The notes below the pieces were generated by a model that saw only the letters and a program-made list of their open reading frames with translations, searched no databases and was not told where the DNA came from. DNA of 64,000 nt from Ehretia macrophylla (lineage: Eukaryota > Streptophyta > Magnoliopsida > Boraginales > Ehretiaceae), in contig CM075773.1 in NCBI GenBank assembly GCA_037974665.1, forward strand, positions 47,074,080 to 47,138,079. The letters are read 5' to 3'. A program made the translations under genes and the position numbers. How positions within the stretch are numbered: the first letter of the stretch is position 1; each line of letters starts with the position of its first letter. Shown one piece after another: positions 11,345 through 23,465 of the stretch.

Positions 11345-13060
11345 CCAGGGTGGGCACCACGGTTCAAAAGTCAGGGTATATACTCAAATAGTAAGAGGGG
11401 TGTATTCATATTGTGGGAGAAAGATCCAAATAATAAATTTCTATTTTATGGGAACAAAAATAAGTTTTTTTCTCCTAATTAATAGTGTTGCAGTACAGCC
11501 TCATCAATTTGATTTCGCTATTGTGTGTAATTTTACTAATAGTGAGAGGGGTCAGTATATGTATTCATATTAATGGATAAATGACATGATTCCACGTTTT
11601 GATGGTTTGATGTATCCAATTTTTGGAACGTCTTAGTAGTTGATAGATTTTTTTAGTATTTGAAGGTTTGGTTAGTTATGCACAGCAGATAATGCTAACG
11701 GGGATTTGGATCCTTAAATATATAATATAATAATATTATTAGAGAGATCAATGATAGTGAATAACTAAAATCATTTATTACTATTAATCTCTTTAATAAC
11801 TTTATTGTTATGTTATTAGATCCTAATCTATTAACAAGTTTTCTTTTCCTCTTTGTCTTTTATCATTTAGGTATAGCTAGTGACTTGTGGCTAAAAATCT
11901 CAAGTTCAAATCAATGTCCTCTTATCACAAATTTTGCCATGGGCCTAAGCTTATTTAAGATAGGCCATATAACACTCACCAACATAAGGATTAATATGTG
12001 TTATTAAGAATCATGAGATTTTATCTTAAAATAAATTGGTGTTGCGTGGACTAGTTTAAGATCTTATAAGGTGGTTTATTGGAGAAGTAGGGTTTTGACA
12101 TAAGTGAAAGTTCACTTTACACTCAATTTTTGACATAAGTAGATTCACTTTCTGTGTAACCAGGGTGGGCGGCACGGTTTTGATGTCAGGGCATATACTC
12201 ATATAATAAGAGTATATGATGATGAGTCATATTTCTTAAGATTTTGGATATGAGGTGTGAGAGTATGCATGTATGTATGTATTAAAACATAGTTCTTTAG
12301 CATGATTGGTGGTTAAAAAGTGGTGGGATGTTTACAATGATGAGTCTTTAGATTACAAGAAGCCTACTAATGTTGTGGAAGTTGATAGTGAAGCTATGCC
12401 GGTGGTGTCGGAGGCTTGCGTTGTTCACTACATCGCCACCCTATCCACCGCTTAGTGTTTATCTTGTTTGTATAGGCTATGATAGTAATTAAAATAGTTG
12501 TTACAAATGAAAGGCTTTTTATTATTAATTCTATTTTGGCATAGACTTTTGAAATTTACAAATAAGAAACTTTGTTAGCTTCTTAATTAGTAGAAAGCTC
12601 AGGTTTATTAAAGTATGTATCTATGTATCTATGTAAGTACCTATACATGGGTATAGGTCTGTGGTTCAGTTTTTGTGTGTGTGTTTGTGTGTGTAGACCA
12701 AGGGTCTGCACTCGCATCCAAAAGATTAAGATGGCTTTCCGTGTATTGGTCCCTAGAATGCCAAAAACATTTGGAGTTTGTAAACATGAGAAAAATTGAT
12801 AGATGCATGTTCATGGATCCAGAGTCAATTTGTAATAATTCTAACTGACTTGAGGATCCAGGTCACTTTTTGTAGGGTAGTGTTTTCTTAAAAGTGGAAG
12901 GTGAAGAAGGATTTTTTGCCTTGCACTTTCACAAGTGGGTTTTCACCTACATTTATTATGTTTAGGGATTTAAATGAAAAGTGTCGCTGTGTTTCTTTCC
13001 TTTTATGTGCATATTTAGTTAACAGATCGTTTAGTAATCACCATCTATGTATTAGTTATA
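11345..13060. other. Downstream flank of copy A with gene-end duplicate
   Basis: It aligns with 26929-28400 and 59235-60020, so it is the downstream part of the duplicated unit. A second scrap of the gene's 3' end and trailer recurs at 12128-12200. A 50-codon open frame at 12303-12454 (VVKKWWDVYNDESLDYKKPT at its start) ends in TAG; I do not recognise it and give it low weight. The rest is AT-rich with no gene. Confidence 0.5.
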
Positions 13061-13535
13061 TTTGTATGTCGATTAGGTATACCTCGTTTGAAATAAAGCT
13101 ATTGTTTCAAAATATAGCTTTTGTACTTGGCTTATGTGCTTAAATCGTAGTCCCATTAAACAACACCTATTTAGTTGGGGAGTTATTGATTGCACAAAAT
13201 GTGTTTTTTGTGGTCTAGGGATGGAATGTAGGGATCACCTCTATTTTGAGTGCCTTTTTACCAACAGAATTTGGAGACATCTTTCTGCTCTTATTAAAGA
13301 GCAGAATATTGTTACCTATTGGGATTTGATAATTATCCGACTTTTTAGGTTCTGCAAGAAGAAGACATTGAAGGCAAATATTGTGAGAGCTATGTTTTGT
13401 GCGAGCATTAACTACATCTAGCAGGAAAGAAATAGTAAAATTTATGGAAAATGTACTAGCTCGGAGGAACAGATGATTGAGAAAATCATTCTCAATGTTA
13501 GAGAAAAAATTTCGTTACAACATAAATATGTCAAT

Positions 13536-16500
13536 GGGTAATGCTAGACGTCACCTTTTTTTTTATCACCCTATTATCACTTCCTAGTTGGCATGTCCAG
13601 TTGGCATGACAACTAGATAAATTTATTTTATGTCTTTCTCTCTTTCTTTATTTATTTTATGTCTTTCTCTCTTTCTTTATTTATTTTATTATATTTCTCT
13701 CTCTTTATTTATTAAATTTTATCTCTCTTTGTTTTTTCCTTTTTTATCTCCCTTAATTAAGGTTTCCTATCTTCTCTTTCTTTCTCTCTTGTTTAATCCT
13801 ACTTACTTTTTTCTTTCTACAATTCATTCCATATTTTCTCATATTTATTTTCTTCTTCATGACAATTTGATAATTTCCCAAGATGAAAGAAATCGTTGAT
13901 ATATTGTCACTTTTCATTTACAAAAGGATCGCACATTTGACCATATGCAAAGCATCTTCTGTAACGCCCCGATCCCTCACGAGACCGGGACTCCTATTTA
14001 TCATGCTATTCTCACCCAATTCCAAACCCCGGGCACAAAATTTTAGGGAAAAATGGACGGAGTCTCCCCTGTTTATAGGACTAAACTGGTACCTGCAGAA
14101 AGACACCCATGATGCTAGATCCACAAACAGCAACTCTTATAACCAATCATCCAAGATTTTTATGGGCCACCCATGATCACAAGGCCATCCGAGCCTTGGA
14201 ACAACAATTACATATAACACACAAGCAAGCAAAGCATTTCTAATTTTAACTATAGGTAGTTAGATACAACAATAGCCAAGTTCTACTTCCAAGTTTGTTA
14301 ATCACACAAGCATGCAAAAGAATAAGTTTACTATGGATTATTACATGTCATTCCACTTTATATCCAACATACAAGATTACAAATTATTACATTCACCATT
14401 TATACTCAAGACCCCAAGGTCACAAAAAGGCAATCAACAACAACTCCACGCAAGCTTCTCATTTTAGACAATCTTATCACACAAGAAGTCACCGAAATTG
14501 CTTAACTAGCACTTCTTCCTCTTCTTCTATCAGCTGAGGATTCACCTCAGGTTCACCTGAAACATATTAAATGAGGAATGAGCAACAATGTTGCCCAGCG
14601 AGGGAGGTGATGCAACATGCCAACGTGCAATATGATATGCGAACACAAGAAAACATATATAAGCCACATAAACCAGTAAGACAATAAGCCAAGCTATTGA
14701 TCACTTTTAAAAAGGATACGGTTCCACTTCCAAGTCTTCGATCACGAGCCACGAACCACGAGCATCACGAACATGCCGGCAAACCCCAAACACCAACAAT
14801 TGGGATACTCCGGATGTATCCCGATCCTACGACCCTTTCTCCCGAGGTAGGTCCATGCCCAGCAGGTGAACCACGCCTCTGGGGTAGTGGAGTATGCCTC
14901 AGCGAGAAAGGGAATAGGCACCATGGTAGTCGAGGGAGCACGGCAAGCCCGACGCCGCCCGTGTTTCTCGACGCTACCATGTCCGAAAAGGTTGCGCAAC
15001 CCCGAGACAAGACACAAGCATTCAAGAAATCACATAACACGTATGAGGGACAACAAAGTAGGCCGCCCTCACAAATATGCACGATATAAGTTCACATAAG
15101 CACGAGATTAGCTTAAAGATACCAAAAGAAGCAATCAACACAATTAATTCCCATAATCTACTCAAATAGCTTAATTATATCCTAAATATTCAATACAATA
15201 CATGATAACTTAAATACAAGTGCCAATTGCATCAAATATAGCCAAAACTACTTTTTTCCCTTTCTTTAACCGAGTTTTCTTTCTCCTATGCATGGTTCAA
15301 GAGTTCCAAATTATATCCTAGTCTTTCTATATTCTTAATTAAGCCCAAAGGCACCTTTTAGGATCATAAAAACTCATTTTAGAAACAAAAGTTCGGGAAG
15401 GCCCCGAACGGGTTTGAACTACAACTATACTAACCGAACCCCATTTCCGCGAAATGAAAGCACCAAAGGTGCTTCCTTAGCTCAAGGATACCCGAATCAA
15501 TGCCCAAACTTGCCCGGATTGCTCAACGGAAAAAGTCCCCTTTTTAAAGTCGGCTATCTATGCAATTAAGTTCAGTTTCGAGTGATTCAACCTCACGGGG
15601 CTTTTTAACTAACTTCACTAGGACCTAGAGCACCTAATTGAAGCCTCAATTTAAGCTAATTAGTAATTTTTCTCAAAACCCTAATTCTAGGCACTATTCA
15701 TCGTCTTCTTCCTTCAATCTCTACATTTAACCATGGAATTCCTTATCAAGCTATGAAAGTTAACTCTATAGGCTCTAATGTACTCATAATAACCATTCAT
15801 AACAAGTTTTATAGCTATAATTGACAAATCAAGAAAATTCAACATATGAACATAAACTTTAAAAATAATAAAATGCATCTCCCTCACAATTTTGAAGACA
15901 ATGAAGCTTGTTGAAGTCCCTAGGTTGCTCAAAACCCTCCCAAGATCAAGCTAAGAGCTCAAAGTGCAAGATTGAAGAAGCAAAATTCTCCATTTTCTCC
16001 CTTGTATGGGTCGGCCAAATGAGAGGACATAGAGGGCATTTTTGCAATTGTTTTTATGACTAATATGTGTTATGGCTTTTAATTTTTATGAGTTAGTTAT
16101 TTTATATGTTGTGCATAATTAATAACTTAAGCTAATTAGTCTAAAAAATTTGATCAACTAAGGTTAATTGTAATTCCAAATGCTTTTTGATTTATAACTA
16201 ACACTATTCTAACGTAACACTATTCAAAGGTCACGAAAAACATTTTCCAAATGCGCACTCCTAAGCCCGAAAGTTAAAAATGGAAATTTCTTGGTTCCTT
16301 TTAAATATCATATGACCTAGGAAAAATTTAAAATCAAGCTTTTGAAACAGTCAAAAATATTATGAATAGTAACCCCTAATAAAAACAATTAAGCAAGAAA
16401 AATGATGCACGTAGAAATGCGCACATAGGTATGCAAGGATTATAAATAAATTTATGGTAAAATTCTCGGGTGTCACATCTTCTATTTAGAGTTATAAATG

Positions 16501-17480
16501 TTTAAACTCTATAATATTCTAAAACATACATGGTCTTAGATGTCATTAAAAATATAGAAGTTCTTAATCACATATTAGATATTCTTTTCATTTCACTTTG
16601 CATACTAATATAAGCATCAATTCAAATAAGTTACTCATTTCAATTTCAAATGTGAAATTAATGGAATAAGGGAGAAAAATGTCGTTTATAAATGGACTAA
16701 ATATCAAATTCTTATTTATTAATTTTAGCTCTACAAATACATGAAATGGCTTATTTAGAACAAATTTAATATATAATTTGGGATTTGAAACAAATATGTA
16801 TTTATGTGGGTACCCCTAGACAAGAAAACAAAATCTTAAAACCCCTCCAAAACCCTAAACTCCATTACATAGAATATTTGTACCTACACAAACCCAAAAG
16901 AAAAAAAAAGGAAAAAGAAGGGAAAAAAGGAAATGGATCGCATAGCAGCAGCTAGAGAGGACATTATAACTGAAAGATTGAGTCAAAAACTCAACGAAGT
17001 CAACAAAAATGTGACAAATAAAAATCAGGAATTAGTTAGTAATATTTGTTGTCGAAAACAAATATTAATAATAGTAATTAAATTAAAATTGAGCACTTGG
17101 AAAGTAATATCCATGTTGATCCATTTAATTCATCAGGAAGAGTTGTTCTTCCATTTTTGACAATTATTTAATTTGTCAGGAAGAGTTGTTCTTCATTCCA
17201 TTTCCGACAACTATTTAATTCGTAAGGAAGAAGAGAAGAAATCTGAAAATATAAGGAATCAATAGAGAGAGAAAAGTGAGTAATGAAACAACTGAGAAAG
17301 AAAGAGAAGATAGGAATCGTTAACTAAAAGAGAGAAAAAAGGAAAAACAATGAGAGAGGAAAATTAATAAAAGAAGAGAGATACATAAAATAAACTTATC
17401 TAGTTGTCATGCCACTTAGGCATGCCAACTAAGAAGTGATAATTGAGTGATGGAAAAGATGGTGATGTTTAGAATTACCC
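13536..17480. mobile_element. MULE-like element with about 250 bp TIRs, inserted in a LINE
   Basis: The ends GGGTAATGCTAGACGTCACC and, inverted, GGGTAATTCTAAACATCACC start a long inverted repeat that can be followed by eye for over 200 bases, through a CTATCTTCTCTTTCTTTCTC block. Exact 9 bp direct repeats TATGTCAAT flank it at 13527-13535 and 17481-17489. Without the nested solo LTR the element is about 1.4 kb. It has no transposase; the 75-codon frame at 16933-17160 is unidentified. Long TIRs and a 9 bp duplication indicate a non-autonomous Mutator-like element. Confidence 0.85.
13960..16477 (-). mobile_element. Solo LTR of the chromovirus family, in the MULE
   Basis: On the minus strand it begins TGTGACACCCGAGAATTTTA and ends CGGGGCGTTACA, 2518 bp. 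Exact 5 bp target duplications TCTTC flank it (13955-13959 and 16478-16482). It is closely related to the LTRs at 35899-45789 and 53501-56004. The TG..CA ends, single copy and target duplication indicate a solo LTR left by LTR-LTR recombination. Frames at 14697-15099 on both strands lie in a GC-richer LTR block and recur in the other LTRs. Confidence 0.9.
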
Positions 17481-17628
17481 TATGTCAATAGTGCACAAAA
17501 TAGATCCTTCTATTCTTTGTGGTAGATTACAGATATTTTGATGTAAAAATCTTTTGTATCTTGGTTTTTTGCAGTGAAATAAAATAATTACTTGCTTAGC
17601 AAAAAAAAAAAAAGTTTGTATGTCGATT

Positions 17629-18420
17629 TGATCAATAAAATGGAAGCAGCACATGCGTGTAGGAGGCTGTGTGGAAAAATTGAGTACTTTCTCTAATATT
17701 CATAGATTTACTTTCTTAAACTAACGCCACCAAATCTTTGTCCGACCAGGTGGTCCCAGAAAGAATGGGTAGTGGAGAATTGTTCAATTATGTTATCGAT
17801 GAATATGACAAATTTTATACCCGATTGAGCAGTAATCTACTATATTTGCAACTTTATAACTCTTTTGCATCGGAGGAAGATGTTACCAATGATTTGTGAT
17901 CAGTCTAACCCTAAAACAGCATAAGTAGCGGCACATTCATAAAGATGAACTAATGCGGGGGATTCACAAGCAAACAAAGGCACATGAAAAATCAAATTTC
18001 TAATACATACGATTTGTATCATAATTTTCTTTTATATAGAATATAATTCTCAATTTTGGTCTCTCTCGTTCAATGTTGCCTAGTAGGCCATTCATTATAA
18101 GGCTCCAATATATAATAAGCATAAAAATTAACTGATGCGTAAATCATAAGATTGAGAGAACACATGAAAATTAATTTTTTTAAGAGAGAATACATGTTCT
18201 GATATATAGACTCTGATACTATATATAAGCATAATTATTGCGAAAGCATATAACAATGAATTTATCAGAAGCTATGTAGTTATCACAGTAAACCACTAAA
18301 GGTATAAGTATGCTATTAGACGCAAAAGATGAAGTCATGATAGTAATTAATTGATTGTGATGACACGTGACCGCAAAATGCATAAATTTTAGTGTTCTTC
18401 TATTTCAAGATATTATATTC
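17629..18420. other. AT-rich spacer, no gene seen
   Basis: No coding or repeat structure is recognised beyond ordinary AT-rich sequence. Confidence 0.4.
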
Positions 18421-18439
18421 CTACCGTATACAGTGAGTG

Positions 18440-19075
18440 GTGGAAATCAATGGAGTATATACATGGAAATAGTTCTATTTAGAAGCTTGGAGAAAATATT
18501 TATATACGGGAGTATCAACGATTAGCATTTTGTCATTGAATATGCGGGAGCAAAAGTTGTCGAATCTATGTGCTTAAACCTTTCCTGATTGAGATGGGAA
18601 GCCACTCTGTATATATATGCCCCATCAAAGTCATCCATGTCGGGCCCCTTTGTCTTCACTTAGTGCTCCTTATTTTTTTCCAAATTTTTAAAATTTTCTT
18701 GCCCTCACTTAGTGTTCTTCTCTTTTATGCCTACCGACTAACGTTTATATAGTGAATGGTGGAAATCAATGGAGTATATACATGGAAACAGTTCTATTTA
18801 GAAGTTTGGAGAAAATATTTACAGAACAAGAAATGTCTTCGTTATGGCTAATTTTTAATATTCAATTACACTTAAAAAAGAACGTGTGACCATTCAAAGC
18901 ACATTATTTAACCATACATGTTTGAAGCTACTTTTTAAGTCTAATCGAATATTAAAATCAACGATTAGCATTTTGTCATTGAATATGCGGGAGCAAAAGT
19001 TGTCGAATCTATGTGCTTAAACCTTTCCTGATTGATGGGAAGCCCTCTGCATATGCGCCATCAAAGTCATGCTAA
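18440..19075 (+). repeat. Local tandem duplication
   Basis: Two blocks recur in order: GTGGTGGAAATCAATGGAG (18437 and 18757) and GAATATGCGGGAGCAAAAG (about 18538 and 18980), each with 60-110 bases of near-identity. Units are about 320-440 bp apart with unequal gaps between blocks. The second unit, and what follows to 19380, also matches 46500-47175, so a longer segment was copied within the locus. Confidence 0.75.
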
Positions 19076-19880
19076 TAAATGTAAAGTTTGTATTAATTAA
19101 ATTATCACCTAGAAAAATAGGATCCGAATTAAGAATAAGAAAGTTTAAATTATTAAAGAGTAGTTTATTATATTATTTATTATTTTTAAATATATACAAA
19201 AGAGATTTATTTTCTCTTTTTATCCTTGCATGTCTGTCAGTTTCAATATTTCTAAATGAATGAAGGTGAAAGTTGATAATATATTAAATTATTATATCAT
19301 CTAAAATGTTAAACTATTATACACGAATTTAGTATATTATTTATTTATTTTTAACTATTTGTTCTAACCTTTTGCTAATTATTATAAGTGCAACTTTCTA
19401 CGAGTTTATAGTATGTGCAATCAATTAACAATGCATCTAAATGGATAATAAAACTCCAAATGGAAAACAGAAAAAGACACAAGTATATGCTTAAATATAT
19501 CAAGTCTATCATGCTAAAACTCCTTGCACCTTAAATTGTCTATCTAAAGATCAATCACGATAAATTCTGCACTTTTTTTTTTTTGTCAGAAAGCTCTTGC
19601 ACCCATTTTTGCCTATTTAAAGAGTAAAGATCATTAATTAATATTAAAAGTGCTCAAGCACTAATTCCTAGACATCATAATTAAATGGCTTTTGTTAACT
19701 GACTTAGGTCATGCTCAAGAATGATAATAAGATGTATTACTGCTTTTATGCATGTGGACTCTAGCATGTTTGGAGCTTAAATTAGCTCCTTCCTAACACG
19801 ATCCAGCCCGTTTTAGTAGTAAGGCATGCTATCTGTTTTCAATCGATCATGTGGGCTCTACGCACAGAAGTTTTCATTGA
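19076..19880. other. Spacer, duplicated elsewhere in the window
   Basis: The part 19080-19380 matches 46920-47175. The part 19430-19700 matches 2460-2550 joined to 5925-6420, without the MULE and SINE found there. No gene is seen. Confidence 0.6.
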
Positions 19881-20405
19881 CGATATTGCAGCTAAAATGT
19901 ATTGTGAGTCTTGATGGAGCCTTGTAAATTCTTTTGAGTTTGGACTTGACGAAAATCTTTTGTTTTTCCAGCCAAAAAATAAAAATAAAAAATGTATTGT
20001 GAGTCGACTTCTCAGGCGGAGGCATGCACTAGCTTGTTAATCAGCATGTGAGATGGTTGCATCTTGTGGTCTTCCACAGTGTTTTATAGAGTCTGATGCT
20101 TGTACAATCATCAAACCTCTTTTGGAAATTCATGATTCTGATTGGAGGATTTCCTACATTAGTCAGAACTTTCTATATCTCTTATCTTCTAATTATCATG
20201 ACCAAACATTTAGATATGTTGATTGACTAGCTAATTATATGGCGAATTGAATTATTGTGGCAATTAGAATAGGTTCTCTTCCTCCAAGGGGATTGTAATT
20301 TTTCCTTGGATCTATTTTAGTTTTAACAATTAGATGATTAATCTTCGGACGATAGTTAGTGTTTGTGTTAATAAAGTTTTGTTTCCGATTTAAAAAAAAA
20401 AAACA
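19881..20405 (+). mobile_element. LINE 3' end with RNase H-like domain and poly-A
   Basis: The frame from about 20046 to 20260 reads as a decayed plant RVT_3/RNase H-like domain (CFIESDACTIIKPLLEIHDSD, then TFRYVD and LANYMAN), broken by stops. A 3' trailer with AATAAAG and a poly-A run (about 20392-20403) follows. It is a non-functional 5'-truncated LINE copy or a retrotransposed RNase H-like gene. Confidence 0.6.
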
Positions 20406-21450
20406 GTACGTGCTTATGAAAGCAATAATGTTTTAATGAAAAGACAAACATGCAACTAAAACTAGACAGGTAACTTGCCCGTTCAAAATTTGTGGAGATG
20501 GAAGGTAGTGGGAAGAGAAAGGGGAAAACTATTGGTTTATTCAGAAGAAGAAGCCAAGATTGTTTGGATTTATTTATTTATTTATTTATTTTTGGTAAAA
20601 GGAGGGTTCTTCTTTTTGGGTATTTTATTAATATCAAAAGAAAAAATTGCTTGGTTAGTTGTAGACGAAATAAGATATTAATTCTTTAAACAACTAAACA
20701 AATCAAAGTTTTGTCCAATCTTTGCTTATTATAAGTAAACCTATGACCTATCTACTTCGTCATCTCTTAATTAAAACATCATTCCCTGCAATTCACTTTT
20801 ACTAGTATATATGTTGCACCCTATTAACAATGACTCTAAATAGCTGATAGAACTTCAAAAGGGAAATAGATAACGAGACAAGTATTTGTTTAAATCAAGT
20901 CTATCATGCTAAAACTCTTTGCACCATTAAGTACTCTATGATCATGGTAACTTAATGCTAGCTCGTTTTCTTATTCGCAAGCAAAGGGTATATATTTGAT
21001 ATCCACGGGACCACATCATCAACATGCATAATTGTCAAAGCCATGTATTCTTTACAGTTATGGCATAATTAGGCAACATTTTATTATAGAACAAGCCATT
21101 TTCTTCACCTGCTTGCTCATTTCGTGATCTATGACTACTGCATATGCCTATCTTATCATTCATTGGTCTTTATATATGTGACTTTATATGTTAGAATATA
21201 AAGTTCTACACACAAATAAACCGTATGAATTTATAAGGTAGACTTAAAATAATTATAATATGACCAACTCATCTATGAATGAGATATCCAACATATTTTA
21301 TAAATTCACGGCAACATACATAATGAAAAAATATTTCTAACAGTAGATGCAACAATGAGAAAATTCTACTATTAGAAATCCAATTAGTGCATCGCAGATA
21401 GTACATAAGCAATCGGCTTTTGGCATAAAATATCTACATCTTCTATCTAC
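20406..21450. other. Spacer with a MULE empty site
   Basis: No credible gene is seen. The sequence 20785-20925 is the uninterrupted counterpart of 2460-2556 joined to 5919-5958, which dates the 2557-5918 insertion after this duplication. Frames at 20475-20689 have no recognisable domain. Confidence 0.5.
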
Positions 21451-21825
21451 TGTTGGAATATCTATTATTCCTTTCACATCGAAAAATCACCAACTCAAAA
21501 ACCACCTTATAAGATTATGGACTACTTCAATTAGTAACAATTAGTTTTAAGATGAAAATCTATGATACTTAATATAGTATCAGACCTGGGCCTCCAGTTG
21601 TATTCATTTACGTGTGACCCATCTGTTTTGTTTCGTTTCGCTCTTGCTGACTTATTTTTTTCTCAATGTAAGCTCGATTCTTGTCGATCGGGTCACACGT
21701 GATGGGGTGTTGAAATATACATTTCTCTCACATTGAAAAACTAACTTAAAGATCACCTTATAAGATCATGGACTACTCCATTTAATATTAATTGATTTTA
21801 AAATGTAAACTTATGGTTGTTAACA
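21451..21825 (+). mobile_element. TRIM (miniature LTR retrotransposon), degenerate
   Basis: Two terminal repeats of about 118-124 bp start TGTTGGAATAT (21451) and TGTTGAAATAT (21708). The first ends at about 21574, followed by a PBS-like TAGTATCAGACCTGGG; the second ends GTTAACA at 21825. The internal region of about 130 bp has no coding capacity. Flanking TCTAC and TCTAT (21446-21450, 21826-21830) are near-identical 5 bp repeats. It is related to the array at 52811-56130 and looks old. Confidence 0.75.
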
Positions 21826-21930
21826 TCTATAGTGTTCTGAAGAATTTCCGGTGAAAAAATTAAAAAGACTTCAAATGAAAGAGTGCATGTCATGATGCTT
21901 TTGAAAATAACCGACACAAGGCAAGGGTTT

Positions 21931-22227
21931 GGAAATAACACAAATCGTCCCTATTATTTTATCCAAATTTTAAATTTGTTTTTACTATTAAAAATTAATT
22001 AATTTGGTCCTTATTATTTTTTTTAAAAAAATTAATTTAGTCCCTGCACATGATTTAATTTGTAGACTAAATTAAAATTTTTGAAAAAAAAATTAAGACT
22101 AAATTGACTAATGTTGAATAATAAGGACGAATTAACTTTTTTTAAAATAATAGGAGCTAAATTAATTAATTTTGAATAATAACAACAAATCTAAAATTTT
22201 AAGAAATCTATGGAATTGACATTTTCC
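21931..22227. repeat. Palindromic MITE-like element, copy 1
   Basis: About 297 bp with terminal GGAAA-type inverted repeats. The interior can fold on itself, with several alternating GGTCC.TATTATTTT blocks in both orientations. A relative lies at 32603-33139. The 150 bases to its right also match those right of the relative, so the two may be one insertion copied by segmental duplication. Confidence 0.6.
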
Positions 22228-22417
22228 ATTTACTTTCGTGTCGTCTTATTAATTGCTTTGTCGAAGAAATCTGATCCAGGTCGCTTTGTCGAACATGCTT
22301 TCTTTGCCCAAACTAAAACATGGCTCCTCTATCCGAAACGTCTTCTAAACCTTTCCACTTAAGTGCACCATAGGTCAAAGAAAAAGATATGTGTTGATAT
22401 AGACATCAACCTGCATG
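22228..22417. other. Flank shared with 33140-33295
   Basis: It contains GAAATCTGATCCAGGTCGCTT, closely matched near 33180. No gene is seen. It ends at the TAGGG target site of the chimeric element. Confidence 0.6.
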
Positions 22418-22422
22418 TAGGG

Positions 22423-22634
22423 TGTAACGACTTCACGTGTCCAATTAGTTATAACTGGAATTGACTAATGCAATTGGTATGTGAGGTGTTGAGCTTATAA
22501 AAGGAGAAGGAAGGCACATAACAAATGAAGCAAACACTATCTTATTTCTATCTTGTTCTTCTTTCTTTTAATTCTTTGTATTTTTCCTTTCTTTTATGTC
22601 TTTCTATTCTTGCTCAAAATACTAGTTTGTCACA
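22423..22634 (+). repeat. 5' LTR of the chimeric element
   Basis: It starts TGTAACGACTTCACG and ends TTTGTCACA. A TATA-like TTATAAAAGG lies at 22495-22504, which would place a transcript start in the second half of the LTR. Confidence 0.9.
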
Positions 22635-22652
22635 TTGGTGCCTTCATTGAGA
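22635..22652 (+). promoter_or_regulatory. Primer-binding-site-like sequence
   Basis: TTGGTGCCTTCATTGAGA follows the 5' LTR directly. TGG plus a tRNA 3'-end complement is the form expected of a PBS. I cannot assign the tRNA. Confidence 0.6.
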
Positions 22653-22659
22653 ATCGAAC

Positions 22660-22833
22660 ATGGCAGAAGGAATGAGCCGCCTCATTGCTAATGGTGATTT
22701 TTGCCTATACTATCTCTATCAACAAGGTGATTATCAACAATATTACCAGCAACACTACTACCCCTATCAACAATACTACCCCTCTCACCAATACTACCCA
22801 TATCAACAATACTATTACTATCACCAGCCATAA
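22660..22833 (+). pseudogene. Tyr/Gln-rich leader frame of the chimeric element
   Basis: The frame starts MAEGMSRL 26 bases after the LTR and runs into a Tyr/Gln/Pro-rich repeat of YYPYQQ type. It is the first frame a transcript from the LTR would offer. It may be the remnant of the element's own gag N-terminus or a captured low-complexity piece; I cannot tell which. Confidence 0.5.
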
Positions 22834-22964
22834 ATTACACCACCATCTTTTGATTCACAGCACCCAAAAACTCCACACACTCAGTCGGCTCTAGACGAGA
22901 TGGAGATTAGGTGGAAAGCTCTAGAACTCAAGTACTGCCCGACCCAGTCTGTGACCTAAATCCA

Positions 22965-23351
22965 AGACGCTGATGACGTTGAATTTAACGAGGAAAGGTT
23001 GCGTAGCAGCGTGGCTGAATTGGAAAAGGATTGAAGACTCAAACGGCGATGGTGCGGGAGATTGATGAACTTGTAGGCGAAAAGAATGAGAGGGAAAAGA
23101 GAATCGGGAGTTTGGTCGACGAAAGGAGCTTGGTGAAGAATGATTTGAGTGAGGCATTGAAGCGATTAGGCGAGCAGAAGTGTGAAATCGAGCAACTAGT
23201 TAATGAGAAGATTGAGTTGGCTGAGGGTGTGGAGAGACAGGAAAATGTCATTATCGAGTTGCAGAAGAATGTGCAGGAATTCAGAGATGATATTCAAGAA
23301 CTGAAAAATTCTTGCAATGGTCAAACGAAGAGAATCAAGAACTTGGAAAAG
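22965..23351 (+). pseudogene. Captured fragment: coiled-coil protein
   Basis: The translation is rich in Glu, Lys, Leu and Arg with heptad-like spacing, for example [19 protein letters not shown]. It is a coiled-coil segment from a longer host protein that I do not identify. It joins directly to a PPR-like piece at 23352, with no intron-like sequence at the join. Confidence 0.6.
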
Positions 23352-23465
23352 GCACATGAACTGTTTGATAAAATGCCTAAAACGAGTTCCATTTCTTATA
23401 CTTCTATGCTAATGGATTTGGCGAGTGAGTTGTTTGCAAAGATTATTTATACAAATGTTGTTCAT
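23352..23465 (+). pseudogene. Captured fragment: PPR protein, piece 1
   Basis: [17 protein letters not shown] is a canonical pentatricopeptide-repeat join (ELFDKMP, then a helix B starting S-x-T-S-M). [12 protein letters not shown] follows and may be the next repeat. Host PPR proteins bind organellar RNA; this scrap alone would not. Confidence 0.65.

Larger units (their letters stand above)
13075..17614 (+). mobile_element. LINE 3' end, split by a MULE that holds a solo LTR
   Basis: The part 13075-13535 carries a decayed zf-RVT domain (CVFCGLGMECRDHLYFEC) and the following block (RAMFCASINYI, then QERNSKIYG). The LINE resumes at 17481 and runs to AATAAAA-like sequence and a poly-A at 17601-17613. 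Possible target duplications TTTGTATGTCGATT lie at 13061-13074 and 17615-17628. The related block near 62250-62360 naturally holds two similar words, so this duplication is uncertain. The element is 5'-truncated and dead. Confidence 0.75.

Noticed and set aside
13630-13899. Ser/Leu/Phe-rich frame
   Set aside because: It is the CT-rich inner part of a MULE TIR, with its inverted partner near 17220-17400.
14697-15099. Frames of up to 130 codons on both strands in the LTR at 13960-16477 and its relatives
   Set aside because: They lie inside LTRs, overlap on opposite strands and show no domain; the openness follows from higher GC content.
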